From Ischnura elegans (lineage: Eukaryota; Arthropoda; Insecta; Odonata; Coenagrionidae): 64,000 bases of DNA. The first letter of the stretch is position 1. Each line of letters opens with the position of its first letter. Below the pieces are notes generated by a model. The model did no database searches, had not been told where the DNA came from, and worked only from the letters and a program-made list of their open reading frames with translations. The translations under genes and the position numbers were made by a program. The stretch spans positions 14,074,001-14,138,000 of the forward strand of contig NC_060254.1 of NCBI RefSeq assembly GCF_921293095.1, given 5' to 3'. Positions 13,891 through 27,374 of the stretch are shown here, piece by piece.

Positions 13891-15380
13891 TGGAAACATC
13901 TCACCATCATTTAAAGAAGAGGAAAAAAAGAAGAGAACGCCCTGACGCGTACATGAGAACAAGAGGGAGAGAGACACTTCCGCCACTTAGGGAAAGTGCC
14001 TTGGACACTTATCGCGGTCGATTTACATTGTTCCCTGTGAGTAATAAACGAGCTCAATACTCTCTCGTACACGAGTTAAGCTTCGTTTGAATAGCTATCT
14101 GCGTAATAACCCCGTAAGGGTTTATTTAATTCGCTTATGGTGGATGTTCATTTCCATCAACAAGATACCCTGCAAGCCGCCTTAATAGGCTTGTGGCGGG
14201 GGTCTTTAGGACAAGAGTCGTGTATAAAAAGAAGAGCTTATTTTGACCACCGAAAACTTTGTACGAGCATTTACTGAATTCCGCAATTGTTCGGAGAAAA
14301 GTCCCTACACCTAACCGTACGACAAAATATACCATAACATATAGTTAGGTTCTAATATCATGTTCTCCGTCTCAGTCTGAAAGATATTTTGTTAATAACT
14401 CAATTACTGTAAGCCTAGCACGCAGCCTCCGTGTCTCTAGCGGCACCCAGCCTCATTCGTGCATAACCTATTGAGCTCTCTGTTCGCACGTATCAGTTTT
14501 AGATGAATAGCGAAGGTTTATAATTTATTCTTTTCACGAAATGACTCGTTACGCGCTGGATATCTTATACTCAAAGCAAAAATTAGATATGACCTGACGA
14601 CTGTAAATTAGTAGCTATCTTTAACTATTTTACCCGACATCGAGTGCAGCCCGAGTGCATTTCCAAACAGGCGCGTAAACAAAGATTGTGCGTCAGAATG
14701 AAGCTGACGATGTAGTAATCAACCCCTCGCGCCGTTAGATGCCACTTGAAATTTAGACCTTGTGGGCGAAGGGAGGAAGAGCCAAACATGAGATGGGTAA
14801 ACATCAACGTCCTATCTCCTTACCCCAAAAACCAATCTACATCATCTGTTACTTCATACACATATTTTTTTCCTAATTAGAGCAACGCTCAATACGCCTA
14901 ATCAGTAACCAGAAATTTATCATAGATCATGAGCCAAGAATAACAGCTCATTCTTTGAATGATATGCAGCCACTTACGTGTATCTACACTCGAATAGCAC
15001 GAAGACGTGATCGCAAAAGTAATGATTGAAGAGGAATTGACGGCAACAAGGCCATAAAAATTATTTCCTCTGTGTAACATGGTTTTGTTCTTTCCCGGCA
15101 TATGATACAGGTGAGATCATCTCGGGGTTTCTGGATGAGTTGCTTGTAGCTTGCATACCCTGAGGTTGATGGTAGAGGCAGCCCACGAAACGTAGGTCTT
15201 CCAGCAACCCACCTGGTGAAAAATCCGAGAACACTTCACCAACCTCTCTGTACATATACTGCGTGTTTCTGATTGCTAGCAGCATTCGATACAATCAAGT
15301 CGCAAGATGTCGTCGTATCCCCACATCCTATCCCCAGCCACTCACATTAAAAGTGGTTAGCAGGTTCCTACAGTATATAA
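13891..15380. other. Mixed-composition non-coding stretch
   Basis: Nothing firmly recognised. The block at about 14100-14340 is GC-richer than its flanks, and about 15100-15300 is open on the minus strand for 77 codons. Either could be an unrecognised repeat fragment, but I see no diagnostic motif. Confidence 0.35.
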
Positions 15381-17120
15381 GAGACTGAAATGTATTACCA
15401 TCCTTCCCAAGATTTTCCGACACCATTTCCTCCCTTTCATAAATATCTGCCCAACGCTGCACTCAAACCAACTCGATCTGCTCTGCCATTCAATCATTCC
15501 CCCTTCCCTCCCGCTGTGAGCTCCAAACCCACGCCAATCTATTCCATTTCACCCCATGGAATGCTCCTACGTTCCCCCGCCTCCACTTCCCCTCTTTTAG
15601 CAACCAAGGAACCCTCGCATTGCCACCAGTATTCCATCCGTGGACATACTTAGACTAAAAATCTGATGTAACACATCCTCCTCCTACATCCATTACGTCG
15701 AAACTTCGTAGTCTCATTCCATTTAGAATACATTGCCAAGGCAGCCTTTGTTCCGATATCCTTACTTGAGGGTCATTCGCATGGAAATGACATGTTATTT
15801 GGAGGAGTTAACCAACAGCATAAATATGTGGGAAAAGGAAGGTAGCAGAGAAAACCGGCTTCTGAATTAGTCTAGTCTTAGCAAAAGGCAAAGAAGGGAC
15901 CACGGCTTAACGTTCCATCCAACGGACTGTTTTATGTACTTAAAATGTCCTCCACACAGTCATCAATCAGAGAGCGGACGGTCTATGAAAATTCAACACC
16001 GCCGCACTTTCAAGATGTGAGAAATAAGAGCAAAGTGAGCTAGGGGTCCAAACCTCAGAAATATATGGGAGATACAGTGCTAGGTGCACCTGCCTCATTC
16101 TGAAATGGTATCGTCCTTCAAATAATTGTCTCCTAAATCATTTACAGACTGTTACCTATGAATAGAATACACTTCCCTAGTATTCAAAATACGAGTATAT
16201 TCTTGTCTAAATTTAAGCTTTTGCTAGGCAACGAAAATGAGCTGATGGATAAAATATACCGACTCATTAAGGAAAGAAGGAGACTGAAGTTTTGAATGGA
16301 ACGGATACCCAGTGGATTTGGTGAAGCTGTTACAGCGAAGAAATAAGAAAATAATCATGTATGGAATGGATTCCAACAAGCCAAATTGCGATTAGTAGAG
16401 TTATATCCTGGTTCACAAGCGAAATGTTCCATTCACACCAACCTCAACCAACATATTACCAACGATCATCAACATTCGGTAAATTCACGAATCTATTTTA
16501 TCTATTATTCTTTGGAATGGGATCCACATGCCTTAGGTTTATTGTAACTAAGGATTTAAAATAGAACGCCTCCATTTTCAATGAATATTTCAAAAACAGA
16601 ATGCATTTTCTAACCCCTCAAAATAAACGCTGACAGCACAATGTTTGGGTATAATGATTTCCAGATTCACCTACCACCCATTGGAAGCATCCGTGATATC
16701 CGCGCTTCAACATCGGATTCCTTGCCTGCCTTTCCCTCTGTTCCCTAGTTTTAGCCCTCTTTCCGCACTCTTCCTCAGAATCCACCTTTTCCCCGCCCTT
16801 CCCATGCTGTCTGTCCCTCATCATATGCAACACTCCCTACACGGGCCTTCTCATCACGCTAAGAGTAAATCCCTCACATTTCTCTCTCTCTCTCTCTCAT
16901 CTCGCTGATTTCCCCAGCTCACATAAATCCCCCACCGCCTTTCTCCGCTCCACCGCCACTCCCATTATCGCTTTACACATTCCTCCCGCGTCATTTTCCC
17001 GCGCTGGGCCCACGACTGCCCAACCGAGTCGCATTTCATTTCCGATGATCACCTCCTTCCTTCGGACGGAAAATTCTCACCTCCTGTCGCTCCTTTTTCA
17101 TCAAGCCATTCACCTCACGG
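15381..17120. other. Two pyrimidine-rich islands with a (CT)n tract
   Basis: C/T-rich plus strand at about 15390-15620 and 16680-17110, with a simple (CT)n run at about 16880-16898. Between them (15660-16620) is AT-rich DNA with nothing recognised. Open frames here mirror the skew. Confidence 0.5.
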
Positions 17121-18100
17121 AAGGCACTCTCTGCATCAGGGTTCCAAGAGGTAATTTTATAATTACGCAAAAATAAATTCAGGAAACAGCTTTCACACTA
17201 TCAGTAATAAATATCAACCAAGTTAAAGTGGGAAAAAAATTTCTGTTTGTTTAACTCGCAAAATCACGAATACGCTGTCCTGTACTATATTTAACACGTT
17301 GCACAATTACATATGCCCATACACTGGGTGGTATGGACTCACCCTGACTTCTCCCTGCCGTTACCGAGGTCAGCAAAAAAGTGCTTCCATATAGCTTCGA
17401 TACCGGGTCACGGCTCAGGAGTAGGCTATCGCAGCCGCGGTAGTCTGTTCAATTATTTAATTATTTGATGTGGAAATTACAGATATTTCTGTGTCAGTCC
17501 CACTTCATATGTGACACTTCCAACAATTTTTAGCCTCATTCAAATAGGAGGTTAATTTGCGAGAGTTTCATGTTAGACGCCGTTGCTAATTGGTACTGTA
17601 CGGCTGCTGACCTTTTCTTAAGTAGAAGTTAATTCCACAGCTTAAAAGTTTAATTAAATTTATCTTTCAATATGCAGGGTATTCCCGCAGAGTTGCCCTT
17701 TGTAATACCGTAAATATTGATTGGAATTGCATGCTTTATGAAATAATTACTTGCCACATTTATCGGTAAAAAATGACGCAATATGAAGCTATAACTATCT
17801 CGGTGGTAATATTTTCTCGGATAAAATCTGCCGATACATGCTGAACTGGTGTTTTGATTTAGTTTAACAATGTTTCCGAGTAGTTAGCTCCAAATATTCA
17901 AATAACAATCAAACTCCTTTGATTTTTTGTAAATTCCTCGTGTATTTTATATGAAGTACATTACACTAATATAGCATTCGCATTCATCACTGGTATGATT
18001 TTCCTTGGCTCCACATTCAATGCCATATTATCTTGGAATCATCTCAAGATCCAACTCTCACCAGGAATTTCAATAAATGAACTTTCCAAACAGTACACAA
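17121..18100. other. AT-rich non-coding stretch, nothing recognised
   Basis: No open frame of note, no terminal repeats and no tRNA-like arms. Confidence 0.45.
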
Positions 18101-18920
18101 ATCTACTCATAAAATGTCGACCGACTTGTATCAACTGCCTGCACATCTCAACAAGGCCGAATAATTAATCGGCGTCGCCAAGGCCGCGAAGAGATTAGGA
18201 AGTGTTGAAACAGGCAGTTGGTTAGTGGGGCACTTGGAGGAGTTTGTCTCCGAGAGAAACGTTGTATAATTGATTATGATTGATGAAAATAACATTGCCC
18301 GCGAGTTCACCCTCTTCGTCGCAGACCTCATCGTCAAACACAGCGCGTTAATTCCGGCGACAAGACGCCATCCTCCCCACAGTTTCATTTCCAAACCAAC
18401 TCCGCACAAACACACAAACTCCGCGCCCGCACCTGATAATAATCCACCCCCTCCCCTACCAACCGCCATCCTTCTCTAACGACTCGTTTTCTCCGCTTCC
18501 AGTCCCATCATCGCCGACGCAATATCTTCCCGAAATAATCTGTCAGAATGCCTATATTTCCTCTCGCTCCCGCCTCGAGAAACCTTCACACTCCGGCCAT
18601 GCCTCAATCTCGCGTCACATTAACCCCTCATCCGACGTCGCTGTACCCTGAAACATTTTTCCACCCTCAGGAACACAACGGTTCGCCCCACCTTCTTCCA
18701 TTCGCCCACCTCTACACCACCCAAATCAACCCACATCCCATTTCCACGACATCAACAACACACATACAAACCACGGATCCTTTCACCAACGCCTCTCATC
18801 ACACTCGCCCAAGTTCCCACTTTCCCCGCCGACGTCGCTCATGTGCCCCATTATCTTCCCCTCCCCTTTCCTCCCTCACCATGGCAACGCCCTCGACCCA
18901 CACTCGCATTTAAAGTTGCA
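18101..18920. other. C-rich, A/C-skewed island
   Basis: The plus strand is rich in C and poor in G from about 18330 to 18910. Frames at 18270-18479 and 18548-18913 encode Pro/His/Thr/Ser-rich peptides that are what this composition would give, so I do not call them genes. Confidence 0.45.
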
Positions 18921-18983
18921 TTCAAAATCTATTACGCATGAAATTCACTGCGGTGTACACATGAACACTTGAACTTTCACTTA

Positions 18984-19146
18984 TGGGCTTAAATTCATTT
19001 TTACCTATTAGCTTCAGTTTTGAAACTTCAACTATATTATCATCATCAACAGTCATTATACGCGGGATTAAGGAAGTTAAGTCCATTTTTACCGACTAAC
19101 TCTGGTTTTTAAACTTTAGCCACATTATCATATATTTCAATAGTCA
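18984..19146. repeat. Diverged two-copy tandem duplication (about 90-bp period)
   Basis: 18984-19053 and 19074-19146 share, in order, a CATTTTTACC stretch, a GGTTTT/AGTTTT-AAACTT stretch, ACATTATCAT (or its variant) and a terminal CAGTCA/TAGTCA. Confidence 0.5.
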
Positions 19147-19159
19147 CCTATCCTGAGAT

Positions 19160-21300
19160 TGCTTCGACGTAGGCCTTCATTCAAATCTACTCTTGGCTTA
19201 TCTTTTAGTACCAACAAAAATCTGTTTTACATCCTTCATCATCTGCTATTTTTATTTCATCCAAGGCCTACCTCTGCCAGTTTTCCTCCCATTCATCCCT
19301 CGATGACAATTCCAATTATTCTATCATATCTCATGATAAATCCGATTAGATAGTCCATTCCGTTACTCAAGTTTTTCAAAAGAGTCCGCTTCTCTTCTCT
19401 CTTCCTAGAGCTTCTGCATTACTGTAGTATTAGAGACTTATTAATTTGTTTTTCTCTAATTTTCACTTTTCTTCAACCACAACCACACTTGGAACCACTC
19501 GAGGCTCGTCAGGAATAACGTTATGATGCCCAGAAGAAATTCAGATAATAATTACATATGTTTGGACCAGCTCTTTAAAAAAACCTAATGATTGATATAC
19601 CGAAAAATGAGATGAAGAATATCCTGATCTAACGCATCAATTCCCAAAAGAAACACAGAAAGACTCTAACTTCCTTGAAAAAAGAACACCGTGAAGCTAA
19701 ATATTTGGTGTATGGTATGTCGTAATAAAAGACATATGAGAATTTAAAGTCCGCCCAGCTCATCACATTTTTTTAATAATTCAAAATAACTTGTAAGTAT
19801 TAATTTTTATGAGTAGCAGAAAAATCTTGACTACGCGAGCACAATTCAATCGTTTACACTTAGAGCATTTTATATCATGAATAAATGACTGATTTACGAT
19901 TAAAATAAATCGATTAATCAAGTACCTACTTTGAAAAAAATACAAATTAAAAATTAAAACTAATGGTAGGGAGGCAGACAGCAGTAGCTGAAAGCATGAG
20001 CCAGAAGTAAGTAACTCTGCCATCAGCTTATGCGTTCAATTCAATTCTTCAAAAATCTAGCACCCGCGCACACACAGGTATAAACCCATCCCACAAAGCA
20101 CACTCAGCTTTCCCTCCTTGAAATCCCTCATCTGGACCCTCAAACCTCCCTCTCATTTCCCAGCTTAAGCCTAATCCCTCCCTCAAATCCAATACACAGC
20201 CATGCCACTTCCCTGCACATACCCACGCGTCATAATTTTATGCTAGTAACATTACCAATCATTTCATATTTTTGCATTTTTTCACTAAATGAATTTCGTG
20301 ATTAAATTTTTCTAATTTAATTCCTCGACTTTTCTAGGTTTTCGAAGTCTTCGGCCAGGAATGCGAGGCCTTTAAAAAAGCAATATTGTTCGTAAAAAAC
20401 AAAAATTAGACATCAATATTTACCTTGAGGGGAAGAGATTTTTTGGTGCAAGATTCTATTTTCCTCCACGTACATGGAAAATTTATTTTATCACTTATTA
20501 GGATTTTTAAAGGAAAATTTAAGTTAATAGCTGAAGTCTTGACAACTAGATAACTGGTAAAATTGCTCTTCATTCGGTAAAAGAAATGTAATGCGCAATA
20601 TTATTTATTCCCGTTATTACGATTTCCGCGGGATACGTTAGATAACCACCGGGTATTTCAAGCTAGAGGTCAGAAATATAAGAATACAAAAAGAATAAAC
20701 CAACATAGTCAAACAATGAGCAGCAAAAAGCTGTACAAAAAAGGCTTCCCGATTTTCTGGGCATAAGAAATGTGTGAATAAGTATATGAAATAGATAAAT
20801 ACTAGCTGATAGGTGCATTGAGAGGAAAGCTGAGTAAAACCAACAAACCTTAGAAACACTGACCACTGATGATGAAAAAAAAATACTTATTTTGAAACAC
20901 ATTGACGCGGCCCTACATTTTTCCATCCTCAAAAATATCTCAAAACGCACGACTTTTTCCCCTCCAATTCCGCATTCTGAGGATTCAAACTTATCCCACC
21001 TCTCTTGAATCCAACAGACAACGCCACTTCCCTCTCTGGAGTTCTCGTAACCGCCAACCCAATCCTGTTTCCCAGGATCACGGGCTATCTCCTTCCCCCG
21101 ACTCCCCTCCCTTTCCCCAATACACTTCCCCATTATGTCCTCATACTCTCGCGTCGTCACTGTCCGTGGCAGACCAACTGCAGCGGTGCGGAGCCCGTCC
21201 CTCCATCTCCTTTCGGAGACCAATCAAATTACGATGTGCGACCGGAATTGCTTCCGAGGTTTGACGGTGAGTGTGTCACATCAAAATAATCCCAACCCCT
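19160..21300. other. AT-rich DNA with pyrimidine-rich patches
   Basis: Pyrimidine-rich patches lie at about 19180-19290, 20060-20180 and 20900-21150. The 186-codon minus frame at 20663-21223 is the longest non-transposon frame in the window. It joins a charged N-terminal half, from a skewed GC patch, to a hydrophobic C-terminal half from AT-rich DNA, and no domain is recognised. Confidence 0.4.
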
Positions 21301-22380
21301 ACTCCACGGAAAGTAATTATGCCATTCTGAATGATTTACCTACTGAATATACCCGCTCTTTTTCTCATTGCACAAATTTGAAGGAAGGATGGACTTTTTT
21401 TCTGAAGTTGTTTTATCACATTCACAGCCTGGAAGCAAATTCGTAGCGGTAAATAATTACCGATAGAAATTGTATTAACGAATGTATAAGTGGATAAATG
21501 TATTGCTGCAGGGTATGTAGCCTCTCTTGAAAGAGTTATTATAAAATACAGGGGTTCGCGAGAGTGAAACTGGAATATTTCGGTACCTGAGAATTTGCTA
21601 TAGCTATAATTAAAACATAACGTAAAAATTATGATTACTCGGCTAATTTATACTTTTAGCGCCCAAAACACTTGAGCAACTTCTTCGTTCGCGAGCGCAA
21701 AAAGTAAAACTAGAGTGCAAGGTTTTATAAGCAATAATGAGCAAACTAAGGAAAAGTTCTGTGTTACCTCACCGGGGATTATTGAAACAAGTCACGAAGT
21801 TTAAAAGAATGTGTGCTGCTGTCATGACAATAAAAATTCATTCATACCTATTTAATCACTTGATCATTGTACTCTTGAGGTCAATGACAGATTTGTCCTT
21901 TGTGATAACTGCGTCAAATTTCAACGGTACTCTGCGGGGAATCCGAGATATTTTCCTGCAATTATTACACTGGAAAAATCAATAATATTTCAATTGGATA
22001 TGGTAGCATAAATGCTCGTAATAGGAACAAATTAAATCAGCGTCCTCATTTACGAGTAACGTTTTCACTAAAAAAAAAACAATTTTTTTATTTCAAGGGA
22101 AATGTTTATTTTGTGCATTCTTAATGCTAAAAAATGGTATTAGCTTTATTAAAACAAGGCTTAAATATATATCCTTGTGCATCAAGCATCACTCTTCTTT
22201 TAAATATTTCAGTATGGAAGAATTGGGGAGTTAAAAATTCCCATATCTGTGAACTAACTGGTTACCACTATCACTTATGAACGGATCGATTTCGATGGTG
22301 TTGCATTATATGAGTGACGGTTTTATTACATTATTAAATGCTAGTATTTACGGGATTAAAATTATATCGCAGGAATGCAA
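21301..22380. other. AT-rich non-coding stretch, nothing recognised
   Basis: No motif, repeat or supported open frame is visible. The 82-codon frame at 21737-21985 is unsupported. Confidence 0.45.
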
Positions 22381-22389
22381 CACAGCATA

Positions 22390-22468
22390 TTCCCGTGCGT
22401 AAACGGGAGATGAATACTCCCACCGCAGTAATTTGATCGGACAGGAAGCTTCAAATTACTGCGGCGGG
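22390..22468. other. Two adjacent hairpins
   Basis: A 6-bp stem (TCCCGT with ACGGGA, about 22391-22408) is followed by an 18-bp stem with one mismatch (22419-22436 with 22451-22468, 14-base loop). The second stem carries the palindromic arm pair CCGCAGTAATTTGA / TCAAATTACTGCGG. It could be a small foldback repeat or a structured RNA; the sequence does not decide. Confidence 0.55.
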
Positions 22469-24222
22469 CTATAAACTGCATATTTTACAATGAAAAGCAC
22501 CCTTCGGAAATTATAATAGGTGGCCACGCATAATAATGCATGAATTAGGACGTATATTATTTTTTATTCCAATAGCCGTGGTCGGGACGATCAGTAATAG
22601 CATTAAAATACTTAAAATGCTTAATTTAATGCAAACAGCTACCTATCCAAGACGAAAAAAACTCAATGATATTCACCAGCTTAAGGGCATGATTCCCTAG
22701 CACATAAGCTAAATCACATTATTAGCCATATTCGGAACATAAAATACAAACAGATCAAACAACAAAGACTTTTGGGGTCCCTAATAAATAGAATAACACT
22801 TGCTTCCAAACAATTCGACAGAAATGTAAAACCACGGCTTGATGAAACTATTACAGTAATTTCGCACATCACGGAATCCTCATGGATTATCAGTTTTAAT
22901 CTACGACCACAGCACAAAGATTAACATCCAATGACGTCCAGATGAAGGGTATAAGGAAATACCGGGAAGAGAGTAGCGCTATAAAACGCGTAAGAGCTGA
23001 TTTCTCAGGGAATTTGATATTACTAAAGGTGGAAACTCAAATCATAACGATTAGGTAGCACCGTGGATTGCAATTAGTAACCATCAAAATACAATAAACC
23101 CCAGATTCATTAACTCAAAGAGGACAGTTTGGTAGGTCTGCGCGACGTAGTAATATTATAATTTCTTTCATGAATTAAGGTTTTGATGACTTTTAGGCAC
23201 CTGAATATATGGAACTAATTTACCTGATCATACAACAAATTATTCAGTACGAAGATAGAAAGTGTAAATTTTCCTTATGACGAAAAAAGAAAGCTAACTT
23301 AAGGCTTGTAACAGTGTTCATAAGTACAGATTGGAATGCTTACGCTACTTTTGGGTAAAAATTGCAGGTTCTATATTTGACTCATCTACATTTATAATGA
23401 TAAACAGGTGAATCACGGTCGTCAATTATACTTTGAGAATTTAAATTTGAGGTATTTCTTTGTTGAAACTACTAGTTTAAAAAAAGAAAACTGCCAAACT
23501 GAATAAATTTAAACATTTTTTGAGGAAAGGTGAAGGTAGGCCTCTCCTAATTCAATATACATATCCTTCACCCAAGATTAAACTTCGGATCCACTAGATT
23601 AAACTTCGGATCCACTATCATTCAAACAGCTGCGAAATGAAGCTTTAAAAAAAACAAACTAGCCAAAATCGTACCATTTCATAGTAATCACTCCGTAGTC
23701 AAACTAAGAGTGCCATAATGTTTCGTTCAAGACTGGTATAATATAGAGAAAGCATTTCATTCTCTGAAGTAGTGGTCATTTACTGAAGCTCATTTTTTAA
23801 GGAAAACGCGCAGCAAAATTTACATTAGTAGTCAAGTCCCAGGATAGAAGCCTGGAAGTATAAAGGATTGGTAATTATGTTAGTTAACACCAATATTTTA
23901 TATATCAGAAGGGCTTTATAACAAAAAATATGAACAAATTAAATGATATTCACGTATGACAAAAAATGTTAAATTTACATTTAGTAATTTTCAGTATAGA
24001 ATTAAAAGATACTACGTTCTCAACCGAAGACTTTACGGAGCGTGATCGTATGTAAATAAAGAGTAGAGAAAAAAATAACCTAGCAGGTCATGAGTTGTAG
24101 TTACTTATACAGGAGTTGATATGAGCGGAGAGAATAAAAGAGTAAGTTATGAACATAGTTGTTGAGGTACCTACTAAGAGGGAGACAGAACGTGACCGAG
24201 GTGAGTTCTGAGGAAAGCGGGG
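22469..24222. other. AT-rich non-coding stretch
   Basis: Nothing recognised except the tandem 21-mer listed separately at 23575-23616. Confidence 0.45.
23575..23616. repeat. Perfect tandem duplication of a 21-mer
   Basis: Two identical, adjacent 21-base copies, each containing AACTTCGGATCC. Their perfect identity indicates a recent local duplication. Confidence 0.8.
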
Positions 24223-24359
24223 ATGATGAAAACAGCACTAGATAGAAGGATATTGCTATGGTATTTGAAAAAGGCGACCAACATCTTAGGCCATTTGCAT
24301 CGCAGGGAAGGAAAGGTGGAGATAAACCCAGGCGTCGGAATTAGCACACTCTTATGGTC

Positions 24360-24584
24360 GTTTTACACGGGGCACGTAATTTCGCAGGCTAGAACTACAT
24401 TTATTTCTCATTATGGCGTGAAATTCTGCGAATGCACGAACGATATTAGAACAGGTGCTATTTAGTCATCTTACGTACATACATTCTCGTATGCGTTCTA
24501 GCATGTCACCGCTTTACACAACGCAATATTGGCAGCGTCTTCGTACTCACGTCAGATTGCGCAATTCCGTGCCCCGTGTAAAAC
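24360..24584. mobile_element. Foldback MITE-like element
   Basis: The ends are inverted repeats: GTTTTACACGGGGCACG at 24360-24376, and its reverse complement at 24568-24584. Similarity runs about 27 bases inward with a few mismatches. The total is 225 bp with no coding capacity. I could not settle on a target-site duplication, so the superfamily is open. Confidence 0.6.
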
Positions 24585-24689
24585 TGCCTTTACAACGAGA
24601 AGCGCCGGCGGAATCTTGGCTTACCGTCTTCAAAAATCAATAAAGAAGGACATTCACAAACGCCCATGTCCTGGATAAGTGCAAATTAA

Positions 24690-24765
24690 ACAAGTAGGGC
24701 TCGAACCCGCGACCTTTGGTTTGGAAGGTGAGGACTTTACCCCGAGGCCGGCGATGTACTAAGAG
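24690..24765 (-). repeat. tRNA-like fragment, probably from a SINE
   Basis: Read on the minus strand this holds a good RNA polymerase III B box (GGTTCGAGCC) with a GC-rich T-arm-like context. Upstream of it is a CTTCCAA loop-like stretch resembling a tRNA anticodon loop. The D-arm and acceptor pairing are poor, so I read it as a tRNA-derived SINE head or tRNA pseudogene, of a different family from the copies at 28.9 and 39.1 kb. Confidence 0.5.
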
Positions 24766-26897
24766 AAGAGGACAGACCGGGGTTATGAGAAACCTCTATA
24801 AATTATATCTACTCTAAACTGTAGATGAAAATTAATATACCTAATGATGCATGAACAATGGAGATAACAAATTGGATAAACATGAAGAGAATACTGCATG
24901 TAGGGGTAAAAATTTTGAGGTAAGGACGAAAGAAGAGTTAGGGAGCAAACGACGTCGTTCTAGCTTCTAGTATCTCATACTTCACTCCCTCGCCCTAATT
25001 TCCGGAGCATGATGATAACATGATAGCTAGTAGAGAAGCGTTTGTTTGTGGGGCTCCGATCTCGTTGAGCGGTTCTCAGGAATATTCTTCCTGAGCACTC
25101 AACACCCACAGCCAAGAAAAACATAATGCCCTACATTACCCAATATGCATTTTAAAAATTACATCGAGATAAGAGATACCATTTCTAAGTAGATATAGAG
25201 CCTTTAGAGCTTCCACGCACGGGAGAAAAATAAACATTGGCGTTTCATTAGCTTATGCCTGAATCTTAAGCACACTTTATAAGTTCACTCCCACAGTATT
25301 CATTATCATATCTCTTTTATTGAGAATTAAAAATTTCTCCAGCAAGACTGAGAATACGAAACTTCCTGACAAAGTCAAAAAGAAATTGTCATTTTCCCCA
25401 AATTTTACACAAATACATTGATAAAAATTCGTGAAAATCCACATAATGTCTGACATTATGCCAGGATTCTAAAGAAAAATATTACGATCAAAAGTAAAAA
25501 ATGATTACGTACGCCTTATGAAAACAAAAACATTTTCTGAACAACATATTCCTATTGCTTGAATTTAAGAGAAGATAGTTGACTGAAATGTGAGTGGTGA
25601 AATTATGTACTGTATTTTTTTGTTTACATACAAAATAATATTTATTTTTCTATATACTACTATATTTTTGAGAATTCTATATTCTTACTAAGCCAAAACT
25701 AATTCCTTCTAGACTTATCCTCCAAAAATTTGGTGGGTAAAAGAATATATACTCTATGTTGGAATATAGTTTCCTTTGGAGGCATTTCTAACTTCAGGAC
25801 CTAGGAAAAATTTTTTCGACAAAATCCATATAGTTACTTTGAAAATATTCCCTTCCGACTAAGTTCCTAGCGGGATCATATGCTTAGAATATATCGCAAG
25901 TACTAATTTAAGAAAGGCATAGCATCATCTTTGAACTTATCGATTTACGAATTTTTTTTTCAGTTTGACCGCGGAGCGTATCCGGAAATTAGAGAGGAAA
26001 AAATGGGTATCTTGACTCTTACAAGAGAGTAGGGATGATAGCTATTTTTTCTCTCCTCCAGGCAGTACAACCGATAGGTCAGACTCCATTGGCTATCGGC
26101 CACAGCCGCGCAAACAGTAAAGGGTGCACTGAGCACACACACCGCAGGGAAAAAAAGGTCACCGGCAACTCCATCTACTGAGGTCGCATAGTACTAACAA
26201 CTAACTATCCCTCTGGTACGAGGGAAAGGGGTTGGAGGCACAAACCCATGCTCAAGCGATAGCTCCCTCCAGCGGAGAGATGGGAGTCTTCCTTTCAGGA
26301 CCAAACAGCGCGAGCGTTGCCTTCGGCGACCAGGGTGATTACAAGCACAGGAAATTGCTCGGGAACAGGGGCAGGAGGAGGAGTTGTTGAGGAAAGTCAG
26401 AGTAAAGAGTACAGGAATGGGAAAAAATAAAACTGGGGAGGGTGAATAAAGGAAGAAAATTGTCTGAGCTAGAGGTGCGCGCAGATAGCAAAAATCGATA
26501 GCGGCGATGTCTGAAGATCTTTCAAATTAAAATAATATGCAGAGTCAAGAGGTAATTCTTATTTTTTTGCTAGCCAAATTTATTTTTTAAATATTCCTAA
26601 TGTTAGAATAATTTACACTGAACTCCTATGAATATGTCGGCGTTCACAATGATCGTCTCAACGATAACTAACTGTCACTAACGATTAAAAATTGATTTCC
26701 AAGAATAATAGTCCAAAATTAAGGAAAAATATTAAAAGTGAATCCTAGTGTTGAGTATATTTTAGGATATTCAGGATGTTGGACTACTAGTTTGAATTAA
26801 TAAACGGTATAATTTTATTAGCATGACGCTCGAGTTTCCTTGCGCCAAAAGTAGGGGAGTTATGGTAACTGCTACTAATTGCAAGAAAAACTATAAA
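24766..26897. other. AT-rich non-coding stretch
   Basis: Nothing recognised. A GC-richer patch at about 26070-26420 has no identifiable feature. Confidence 0.45.
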
Positions 26898-27374
26898 TCT
26901 ATATATATATAAAAGAAAGTCGAAAATCGTGTTAGTTAGAACACTTATAACTCGAGAACGGCTGCATCGATTTTAGTGAAATTATGCTCTTTGGATTCGT
27001 CTCAGCCCCGGAAAACATATAGGACATTAAAAAATAGGAGAAGTTAAAAAAAAATTCAACTTTATCTTAGAGATATGTTTTTAGGAGTTGATTGTTAAGA
27101 CGGTCAAAAAAATAAGATTTCTTTTCGTTTTTACTAATGTATTGGCTGATCTTTTAAACAATATAAAAAAATTAAATATTCAAACATGTTAAAAATATTA
27201 AAGTAATATTAAAATAGTATTAAAATAATTTAATTAGAGGTAAGCTTAACTCGAATTGAGTTGTCAACCAACACATAACTACCGTGTGTGTAAACAAATC
27301 TCCAAGCAATTGTTGATTATCAGTAATGTCCGTGTAATCTGCATGAATTCAAATCTTTTTACTTTTTAATAAAT

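Noticed and set aside
18548-18913. 121-codon Pro/His/Thr-rich frame
   Set aside because: It arises from C-rich, G-poor DNA and has no recognisable domain.
20663-21223. 186-codon minus-strand open frame, the longest outside the transposon
   Set aside because: It spans a composition boundary, with a charged first half and a hydrophobic second half. No domain is recognisable, and the overlapping plus-strand frames are equally open.
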